A stretch of DNA of 64,000 bases, taken from contig OY998176.1 of assembly GCA_963921935.1 (NCBI GenBank), positions 48,509,813 through 48,573,812 of the forward strand. The letters run 5' to 3'. Of this stretch, positions 55,471 to 64,000 are shown piece by piece. The notes below the pieces were generated by a model. It had not been told where the DNA came from. It saw only the letters and a list, made by a program, of their open reading frames with translations, and did no database searches. Origin of the DNA: Galeruca laticollis. Its lineage: Eukaryota; Arthropoda; Insecta; Coleoptera; Chrysomelidae. Every line of letters starts with the position of its first letter. Within the stretch, counting starts at the first letter, position 1. Both the position numbers and the translations under genes were made by a program.

Positions 55471-58400
55471 ATAAATAACTATTTTGAATTTAGTTTGAAT
55501 GTAAGATAATCACTAATATAGATTTTGTTTTTAATAAATTTCAGCCCTATCCTACTGCCTATTAATTCCGACAAAAAAAAGTTTTTAAAAAATATTCAAT
55601 TCTGAGCTTATTTTAAAAAAAAAATTAATATAATGAATGTAGAAAATAATATGCAGGATGTTCCATTTAAAAAAAACATATGTTTGCTTCATAACTAAAA
55701 AACAAAAGGTAATAGGAAAAAACTAACTACGTCACTGGGTTCTACGAAAAAAATTGTATCAGAACAAGTTTTAACTTCTTCGATAACTGAGATATGAGAG
55801 TCGAAAAGTGATACTTTTAAATTCCACCCTGTATCTCAAAAACCAAAAGGGCTATCAAAATTCTGCTTTCGCCATTTTTAATTTAATAAAAAAGGAGCAT
55901 AGTATCTTTAGAGATAAGGGAGATACCCCGCAAAAGTGCCCAACATAGGACACACTGTACTTGTCTACAATTGAGTTGAAGCACATTCTAGTTCGGTCAA
56001 CTTTGCCGAAAAAATAGGAGTACCCCTGCATAAATTCCCAACAAGCTGAAAATTTGATTGAAAGTTAGGGACACCATTATAATGAAAATGTGAAAAGTCC
56101 CCATCGATCCCATATCCCTATATCAGTTTCCACGCAACCTATAAGGTAGTGTACTTAGCGCGTTTTTTTACGTGGTTTCCCCGGTAGGTCCACACCACGG
56201 TCTATTTTAGTAAAATTGAGTGGTATGGTAGGTATTCTTATTCATCATCATCATCTTGTTCTTCTTCTTCTCCTCCATCTTCGTCTTCTTCTATTTCTTC
56301 TTCCTCAGCTTCCTGAGTTGACGTAAGGATCTTCTTCTGTTAGAGATTCAACATTTGAAGACGACTGGTGCATGCTGGTTAAGAGAAGCAAACTTTTTTG
56401 CAGCTGCATTTCCAATTACACACTTTTTTGCCGCCGCAAAAATAGTATTGAGGAGGTTTGCTGGTGTAGATGGAAGTAGAGTGTGCATTGATTTCAGTAC
56501 ATTATCAGTTAGCTTCCAACCTCATTCTACTGGGTCCAGAAGTTTACTAACCTGGTAGTATTAATATACACGTTGGTGAGCAGAAGCCGTGATCGGAGGA
56601 AGGCATGCTAATTCCACAAATTTGTTCAATACTAACGGTAATTGTGTTGGAACCTAAGAAAAATAAACAGTTTTAAAGATTGAAACTAACTTTTCCACTA
56701 ACAAACCGAAAATGTGGCATATCTGGGTTTATAGGACCCGTTGTACTTGGCTCTAATGAGCTGAAAATCAATATGCAATCAAATTTACTGTTTCGACCCT
56801 TACTCTGTGGAATCTACTCATATAATTTTTTAAATGAAACTAACACAATATATTGAAAAAATTCTAAGAAATTGTCAATTGTTTCGATATTGCCCATTAT
56901 CGTCGTTATGACAGAAATTATATCTCATGTGTTACCTACCTGATGATTAATAATTATTTTTGGCTACACCGAGAAATGACCTACCTTGTGATTGACTTAA
57001 TATATATATGAATAGAAAAAATAAGATAAGATAATACAAATATGAAAGCTTAGATATTATTAGCCCCACGGGGATATCCTGGATCTCTTCTTCCCTTTTA
57101 AGATCAGTATAACAGTGCAGTGATATTGAAAACCAGGAAAACTATATCTGCTGATCTTCACAATTATTACTTAAGAAGACAGTATGTATGTATGTATGTA
57201 TGTATGTATGTATGTATGTAGTGTATGTAGTATATATGGATTTATAGGACCTATTGTCCTCAGTATGGAGGCTGTATCGTGCTACCAAATCCAAATTTCT
57301 CCAAGAATGATCAAAAATGTAGTACTTCAGCTACCATAGCACCCATAGTACTGGATCTGGTGAGCTAAAAATCAATATGGCTCACCTGTGAGATGCCCTG
57401 AACAATACCCAATCATAAAATTGGTGACTCTATGCATTCCAGAGGCTATATCTTGGTAACAAAACGAAACTTCACCAAAAATTATGTACTTCGGGTACCA
57501 TAGCATCCGTTGTACTGACTCTGGTGCGCTGAAAATCCATAGGGTTCATTTACGAGATACCCTGAACAATGTCCAATCATATAATTAGTGACCTCATGTA
57601 CTCCGAAGGCTGTATCATGCTAACAAGACCTGTTACAAAAAGTGGCCGACGACAACATACACACAGGATTCTTTTGAAAAAATCGCGTTTTTTCTCACTG
57701 AAAAACGTAAAAATAACTCAAAAAATAGAAAATCCAAATTTTTTTTCGGGTAAACCTCAGATTAACAAATAAAATATATAGGTTTGGTATCTTATGAAAA
57801 AAAGTATGAGGACAATTTTTGTATATTATCTACAATTTTTGTCTGAACTAATTTTATCATTAAAATAACCGTTTCGATAAAAATTCCAAAAAACTCATTT
57901 TGCGAACTTTGACCTTGCATCAAAATTTTTGCAAGGGGACCGATGGAACTTTTCATAATTTCACTATAATGGTCTCGCTAGCGTTCATGTAAATTTTCAG
58001 CTTGTTGAAAATGTATGCAAGGGTAAATATCTAAAATGGGGTGTTAAGCTTAACAAAAATATGATGTTTTCTCAATGTTAATAGTTAGCGATGGACAAAT
58101 CCATAATGGAGATTCAATAATTATTTTTAATGTTTTTATTCTCACAAGGTTTCTATGACGATTTGAAAATTCAACTTTTGGATGATTTACATAGTTCGCC
58201 ATTTATGCTGTGACGTACATTATCTAAAAGAGAAATTAGCTACATAAGGGTCAACATGTGATATAGGTTATGTTTATGTTGTATTGTTTTTATATCGAGT
58301 GATAGGAGTTGTTCAAATTTACTTCCCAATTATATTGGCTTTATGGCTATTAGATATTTTAAAAATCTTACTGTTAAGTACCTATTATTAGTTCTCGTTC

Positions 58401-58726
58401 CAATAATTTACCACATTTAGACATTTTTATGGTGCATGAGTTTTTAAAAAAGGATGATAGATTCAATATATCAGAAGTAAAGGGTTCCAAAGCATCTCAG
58501 TAAGTTTATATCTCACATTAAATTTATGCTATTAATATCTAGTGTATTGTATATTAATTGAAAAATGTCTTTAAATCAATACAGGAAGAAGAAACTGTTC
58601 AAAATGTTCATTGTAATACATGTCCAGCATCTGAAGGTAATAAAATATTAGGTCACTACAATTAAATAGACATATATGTTGAAATTCCATTTTATTTTAT
58701 TTGATGCACAGTATACAACTCAGATC
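54464..58726. repeat. Tandem duplication, unit 2 (4263 bp)
   Basis: Copy of 50201-54463 in direct orientation. It contains a truncated Gypsy Gag start (54464-54975, minus), a solo 5' LTR copy (54986-55470), the acidic-frame region, the 174-bp family piece with its (TATG)n run (57182-57220) and the two SWIM/YqaJ exons that join the rest of that gene. Confidence 0.95.
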
Positions 58727-59852
58727 AAAAAAAGCTTGTATTATTTATTGTTGCAAAGGATAAAGTTGGCATGGTTGACAAAATAATGAATATACATATG
58801 GTTTACAGTCAATCTAAATATTAATTATAGTATTTAAATATGTAAGATATACATAGATCACTCTAGCAAGGGAACTTGTTCAATTAATTTTTTTATGTTC
58901 ACCTACATCCTTGACAGTAAACAATGAAAATTTGCTTTATAAAATTTTACACAAAGTAAAGTATTGCTACAAAAACTAAGTGTAAGACTATTTGATAAAA
59001 AATACTTTGAAAATATCTGTTTATTTTTAGGAGGCTGCAAACATGCCCTTGCTTTTTTGATGTGGGTTCACCGAAGAAGTGAAGAACGATCTTAGTTACT
59101 GGCAAAAACCATTGCTATCAAAAATTGGAACAACTCTAAAACTTATTGATCTTAAACAGTTATCTTCCAGCTCCTCTAACCAAGAAATGTCAGTGCTAAA
59201 TGATAATAAGGCATTTTTTAATGAACTGATTGTTGAAGCTAAGAGAAGGAAAATTAATTTCCAACTAACAAAGTATGAAAATATGGAACTGGAATATGAT
59301 ACATTGAAAATACACAAGTTTAAGTATGAATCGGCAACATTAGATTTTAATTCATTTCAAAAATTAATGTTTGATTTATTGCCAGGTGCTCATATTCAAG
59401 TAGAAAAATCAACAAGACGGCAAAATAAAAGAGCACTTTGGTATGAGCTCAGATAAGGTAAAGTTACATCCTCTAAAGTGTATGTAGTTTTAAAATGCAA
59501 AAAAGTTGATGGAACTTTAGTATCATCTATTCTAGGAGCTCACAAAGTACGTGATACAAAAGCAATGACTAGAGGAGTGGAAAAGAAGGTTCTAAAGGTT
59601 GCTGAAAAGCAAGTTTCTGTCAAATTTAAAGTTGCTGGATTATTCATCATTGCTGACAATCCGATTTTTGGAACTTCTCCTGAGGCAATTACAAATGAGT
59701 ATGTAGTGGAAGTCAAATGTCCAGCAACAGGAAAAAGTCTAGAGATTTATATTAAAAATGATGGCATTACGAATAAGTACTAAGCTCAGCTTAATTTGCA
59801 AATGATGGCAACAAATAAAAAAAGCAAAACCATATTTCGAAATTTCAAATAA
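58392..59852 (+). pseudogene. SWIM-type finger plus YqaJ-like nuclease gene (broken)
   Basis: Three exons are visible: 58392-58499, 58585-58636 and 59031-59852. Joining the last two gives HCNTCPASEGGCKHALAFL, a SWIM-like zinc finger. The third exon continues to SYWQKPLLSKIGTT, RQNKRALWYELR, then a YqaJ-like nuclease: GKVTSSKVY, SILGAHKVRDTKAMTRG, GLFIIADNPIFGTSPEA and YVVEVKCPATGKS. The E-x-K pair is kept, but the family GASPDG motif reads GTSPEA. There is a frameshift near 59075 and stops at 59453 (TAA) and 59781 (TAA). YqaJ folds are lambda-exonuclease-like. Such SWIM/YqaJ genes are multicopy in insects and probably of mobile-element origin. A middle exon between the first two seems missing. 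Confidence 0.75.
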
Positions 59853-61099
59853 AATAATCTTCCAGTGGCTTTCTTATGACGAAACGTTCATAACAGATAT
59901 AATTAGTAACTGTAAATATTTTTATGAAAATTTTATTTTTAATAAACTGCTCTCTGTCGTGTATTTTTTTGTATTTTTTCAACAGACCGGATGAATAATT
60001 CTCAATACTGACAAGAAACTTTGTTTGAAACCACTATCTCAGGTAAAGTTTGGAGTTCAGAACTTATTGTTTACATGTGAAAAAATAAACATCACTATTG
60101 CAAACTTCACAGCGAAACACTATTTTTCTTCACTAAATGTATTCAAATTAATTCACAACACTTAAAATAATATATACAAAATTCTACTACTAAATTGATA
60201 AGAAACCAATTTTAAAACAATACTTAGATAATATAATACACATAACAAAAGTAAAAGAAAGTGGAATGGTAGTAATAATTACTATAATTAAGTAGAAAGT
60301 TGAAGTAACTTATGTGCTAGGATTTTTTTAAATCTATTAACTATAATTCAATAGATAGATATACAAATATGGGGTAACATTTACAGGTGCATGTATCAGA
60401 TCAAGTATCACTAAGAACATATCCATATTAATAAACTAGGTATTTGATGAATTTGGAAAGTTCACTATGATTTGTAGTATGACTTTATTTGACGTCACAA
60501 TGCGAAACGGGTTGCGTGCGAAAACATAGTGGTTAGGTTTTAAGGATAATTTCTGTGTTCGATTACGGTCATTTCGTCGTTTGTCTGTCTTGTTGGGATT
60601 TAATATAATGTATCAAAGTTTAAATTTAGTACGGTACTAAGGAATGCTAAAACGGAAGAAGGTTTTTAAAAGACGGACTCGTATAATCTGCCAACCGTGG
60701 ACGTTACTATGGTATCCGATTTTTTTATAAGGTGTCAAGACATAAATCAGCCTCACTCCAGTCGTGTTAAAGCAAAACAGTGAGCATTTTTTATATTCGA
60801 GTGGAGGTATATAGAAATAAAAAACAGGTTTTAAGTGAGTTTACGTTTTGAGGGGGTAATATGTGGACCCAATATGTGTTGCAAGGAATTTAAAAGTATT
60901 TAAACCTGGGTTTCTAATTCATTTTAATACATTTCAATCTATAATATTGCGGGGTTATTAAGGAATGTGGAAATAGGTACTGATCCTATTGGTAGCGATT
61001 TTTTTTATTATATTGCGATTGTTTTTTTTTTGTTCGACACAGTATTGCTTTGTCTCGATAATATTGGTACTAAGTTAAAAATTATATTATAGTTCTGCA
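59853..61099. other. Non-coding DNA upstream of the I-like LINE
   Basis: No gene is recognisable. The part near 60480-60900 may be the 5' region of the LINE that follows, but no motif supports this. Confidence 0.4.
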
Positions 61100-61309
61100 A
61101 GAGAAAGTTATGACGACTCAGCCATCGGTTATGTACAGATTAAGAGGGCAAACAATAAATGCATCGTTATAGCCATAATTTTTCCAGAGCATAAAGTTAG
61201 CTGAGATAATTGCTGAAAATTTCGAAGTAAATTACTCCCAAATCTCACACATACATATACTAATATCTCTTCACCGTGCTTAATTAAATCAAGTCATTAT
61301 ATAGACTTT

Positions 61310-62240
61310 TTCAACTTGCCTTTCTCTTACCAGGAACTTTTTGCTGCGTTGAATCGTTCACTATTGCTGGTCCTGATGATCTTCCATATATTTTCCTTAA
61401 CAAACTTGATATCCTAGGTCAACACACACTGTTCAGCTTAATCTAGTCCTCTAACATATTTCCAAGTCTCTGGCGACTATCCATTTTAATTTCCTTGATT
61501 TGATAAAACCTAATCAGCCACTAACCTCCCCCAAGTCCTACAGATCTACTTCATTAACTTGTACAATGTGCAAAATAATAAAAAAAAATTTCAATAAAAA
61601 ACTGATATGGTATTTAGATAGATACAGCATTATATCAAAAGACCAATCGGGAATTCGGCAGCATAGACATCTTGGTAATGTTGCAGACACATATCTTTAC
61701 GGCCTTAAACAAGAAATTATACTTGCCGCATTTGACATAGAATGTGCATTCGATATAATAAACAGAAATGTCATACTTGCGAAATTAATACAACACATTA
61801 TCAATGGAAGTATATACTATTTTATCAAAAACTTTAAACGCTAAGATCCTTTAAAGTATCGGTTAATGGTATATTCAATCAAATCGATGGAATACCTCGA
61901 GGCTCTGTACTCAGCCCCACCATTTTCAACCTTGTAACAACTGATCTATGTTCCAATTTCACTACTCTTTTTAGATGTACTATGTACGCCGATGACTTAG
62001 TATTATATTGTCATAGACAGTCAGTGTCCAACAAGACAAAATTATTGGGGCTTATCTATCGCCAACAAAATCCAAAGTCATCAATTTTAGTAAAACTTCA
62101 CCCTAATATTATAATCAACAATATGTCTCTTCAGGTTGTTAATCACATCAAAATATTGGGTAAGGTATTCGACTCTCGTCTCACCTGGAAACAACACATT
62201 TTAAAGACAAACGCGAAGGATATAGACGTCTAAATATCAA
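61310..62240 (+). pseudogene. I-like LINE reverse transcriptase
   Basis: Ordered RT motifs are spread over at least three frames. FELPFSYQELFAALNRS and DDLPYIFLNNLDILGQH come first. IKPNQPLTSPKSYRS and RQHRHLGNVADTYLYGL (61500 frame) follow, then the palm Asp in FDIECAFD, YADDLVLYC (near 61983) and the thumb (NHIKILGKVFDSRLTWKQH). Both catalytic Asp boxes are intact, but the frames are broken near 61845 and 61980. Confidence 0.82.
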
Positions 62241-62689
62241 AAAAACCCTCTCTCACTTTCATTGGGGGGCGGATGAAAATTATCTCTTGAAAATATATAG
62301 ATTTCTTATTCGATCTAAATTAGATTGTGGCTGCCTCTAAATCACTCATTAATGTCTTGAACTAAGTACACAATACCGCTATTCGCCTCTGCCTGAGAAA
62401 GTTTAGATGTAGCCCGGTAGAAAGACTTTACTGCGAAGCAACTGAACCTCCGTTATGGATAAGAAGTCAACTTAATAATGCTGTCTCGGTATCATCCAAT
62501 ACTCTCAATCCTGTTTACAACGACCAATAATAACTTATAGAATACCTCAACAATTTCAACAATGTAGCTTTTACTCATGTTTCTAAAGACATTGCCAATC
62601 AAAAATGATATTTCTAAAATACTTCCACAACCTCTTCCCTCAATGCCCCCCAGAAAAACTTTTCTGGATATAATATGCAGAAATGAATA

Positions 62690-63468
62690 CGATTTGGTAT
62701 ACTGATGCCTCAAAAAATGAAACAGGAGTCGGCTGTGCTGTAACGACATTAGAATCTCCAATTTTCTCTTCCCTAATCTTACCAGATTGTATTGTACATA
62801 CCGGCGAACTCTATGGTATACTTTAGGCTTTCAAACACATTTTCGCTCATAATAAAAATGTCTGCATATGTACAGAGTCACTTGCGACTATACACCCCAT
62901 CAAAGATATCTTCAGTGATCATCCTCTTGTACAGAATATCCGTGATACCTACCAACTATCCACTTCCTAAAATAAAAAGTTATCATTCTATGGATACCAT
63001 CTCATATTGGTATAATGGGAAATGAAATTGCAGATCAACTAGCTAAGAGTGCGAAAACTTTGAACAATTAAGCTGATAATATCAAATTGCGTCCGATCTC
63101 AAGCAATTCATCAAGTATAAGTTCAGAGCTTCATGGCAACAACATTCGCACTCCATTCCGTCAAAATTACACCAAATCCAACCTTTATTAAGACGCCCTC
63201 ACTCTCTTGGAGCTTTAAGTGTCTCAAGGCAAAACCTAGCAGTGATGAAAAGACTAAATTTACTCATGGTTACCTGATGTCATCAAACAATCGACCATAC
63301 TGTTCAACCTGTAACTGTAACTTTACTGTTGAACACATTATTATGGAATGTCAACAGTACTCAGCTAGAAGAGAGCAGCTCAACCCCAAAGAAAATCTTC
63401 AAGAGATACTAGGAAAATCATATAATGCCATCACCGTCCTCCAATTTCTAAAAGATGTCCAGCTGTAA
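62690..63468 (+). pseudogene. I-like LINE RNase H and C-terminal finger
   Basis: RNase H pieces: Asp in YTDASKNETG, Glu in GELYGI, the third acidic position reads CTESLATI (Glu where Asp is usual), and the closing motif WIPSHIGIMGNEIADQLA. The final frame (63133-63468) holds NNRPYCSTCNCNFTVEHIIM, a CxxC...H...C finger common at the end of I/Jockey ORF2. A stop in the middle (near 62826) and others disable it. Confidence 0.75.
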
Positions 63469-63500
63469 CACAAAATCTAACCCATAGTTAATTAGTTAAT

Positions 63501-63534
63501 TCACTCGTATATTTGATTGTTCCTGTACGAGTGA
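63501..63534 (+). other. 3' UTR hairpin of the I-like LINE
   Basis: TCACTCGTA (63501-63509) pairs perfectly with TACGAGTGA (63526-63534) across a 16-nt loop, shortly before the element tail. In several LINEs a 3' stem-loop is recognised by the RT; that role here is inferred. Confidence 0.6.
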
Positions 63535-63742
63535 CCTCAGTAGTCCAGCACGTTAATTGAAATAAAAAAAATTAACGTGTCAACCGTATTTCAATCATTG
63601 TAGTTTGGATTTTGCTTTGCCAGCCAAATAATAAATGAAACTAAGGAATCTTTTTTAAAATGTAATATTATATTGCAATATTCTAAAATAAGACAAAATA
63701 TTAAACCTGAAAAATATCAATGCTTATTCTATTTGATATATC

Positions 63743-63970
63743 TTAATATGGTACGTTACAAAATAGATATGAAACAGATTCTCCATTATGGGTACGTCTG
63801 ACAGCTTCAGCAAATATTCTAGACACATCGATACATTTCAATTTTGAACAATATCTCATATTGTCTTCTTGCGGAGTTGTATTTGTTACTACCACCTCTT
63901 CAAAGGGAGCCGTCTCAATTCGTGAAAGAGCTGGGCCTGATAATATACCATGAGTCAGAATAGCGTACAC
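63743..63970 (-). CDS. PRPS: Ribose-phosphate pyrophosphokinase, last coding exon
   Basis: The minus-strand frame of 75 residues plus TAA closely matches the C-terminus of eukaryotic PRPP synthetase: VYAILTHGILSGPALSRI, then EEVVVTNTTPQE, IDVSRIFAEAVRR and THNGESVSYLF. The enzyme makes PRPP from ribose 5-phosphate and ATP for nucleotide synthesis in the cytosol. The exon is preceded by an acceptor (TTTTTAG at 63971-63977), so it starts with GTG (Val), not a start codon; upstream exons lie beyond the window. There are no lesions. No canonical AATAAA was seen downstream on this strand before the LINE. Confidence 0.95.
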   Translation of the reverse strand: MYAILTHGILSGPALSRIETAPFEEVVVTNTTPQEDNMRYCSKLKCIDVSRIFAEAVRRTHNGESVSYLFCNVPY

Positions 63971-64000
63971 CTAAAAATATTAATTTACTATTAAATAGAA
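63971..64000 (-). other. Intron upstream of the last PRPS exon (partial)
   Basis: T-rich sequence ending in TTTTTAG on the minus strand gives the 3' splice site. The intron continues out of the window. Confidence 0.85.

Larger units (their letters stand above)
61100..63560 (+). mobile_element. I-like LINE (RT, RNase H, CCHC) with 3' hairpin
   Basis: RT begins near 61199 (KLAEIIAENFEVNYSQISH) and shows AGPDDLPYIFL-type sequence, the LTSPKSYRSTSL block, motif A (AAFDIECAFDIIN), GIPRGSVLSP-like sequence near 61885 and YADDLVLYC. An RNase H domain follows (WYTDASKNETGVGCAV, TGELYGI, WIPSHIGIMGNEIADQLAK), then the C-terminal CxxC...H...C finger (YCSTCNCNFTVEHIIMECQQ). RNase H plus this finger fits the I clade. 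Many stops and frameshifts are present. The 3' end includes a 9-bp-stem hairpin and lies tail to tail with PRPS. Confidence 0.82.

Overview
This window is AT-rich, intron-bearing, repeat-dominated DNA typical of a large insect genome. A beetle is plausible from the transposon families, but the order cannot be fixed from the sequence alone. The only clear host gene is at the right edge: the last exon of a ribose-phosphate pyrophosphokinase (PRPS) gene on the minus strand (63743-63970). Almost everything else recognisable is mobile DNA of several ages, often nested. I found no tRNA, rRNA or CRISPR.

Layout. 1-7.5 kb: a decayed P-element/THAP9-like fragment, an unidentified decayed transcription unit, and a 1.9-kb non-autonomous element (5022-6908) holding a tandem array of about 174 bp units and a long palindrome. 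7.5-11.4 kb: a minus-strand Ty3/Gypsy pol remnant (Gypsy A) cut by a 405-bp RTE-type LINE 3' end with a 9-bp target duplication. 11.75-15.45 kb: a DD41D-type mariner-like element with 667-bp inverted repeats that themselves carry direct repeats. 16.48-21.26 kb: Gypsy B, complete LTR to LTR with a TTAC target duplication, lacking protease, RT and RNase H. 21.3-28 kb: sparse DNA with a THAP-domain exon broken by an insertion. 28-30.4 kb: a piggyBac element with an intron and several lesions. 30.4-35.4 kb: Harbinger-like, Myb/SANT-like and other transposon-gene fragments plus another copy of the 174-bp family. 35.4-39.7 kb: an R1-like LINE with a second LINE inside it in antisense. 39.7-40.0 kb: a Penelope-like terminal fragment with a hammerhead-like core. 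40.7-43.5 kb: a second mariner-like element with long TIRs. 44-46.2 kb: 10-bp minisatellites, a perfect 97-bp-arm palindrome with 14-bp target duplications, and a third mariner-like transposase. 47-51.2 kb: Gypsy C, a sister of Gypsy B with a different internal deletion. 50.2-58.7 kb: a 4263-bp tandem duplication with only two differences noticed between the copies. 58.4-59.9 kb: a broken SWIM-finger plus YqaJ-nuclease gene. 61.1-63.56 kb: an I-like LINE.

Most notable: Gypsy B and C share an unusual architecture. Their Gag starts with a SAP-type motif followed by an 11-residue-period coiled-coil array, and their Pol continues past the integrase into an OARD1-like macrodomain and a CCCH zinc finger that runs into the 3' LTR. 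Both copies are defective, but together they outline a retrotransposon family carrying an ADP-ribose-binding-type module.
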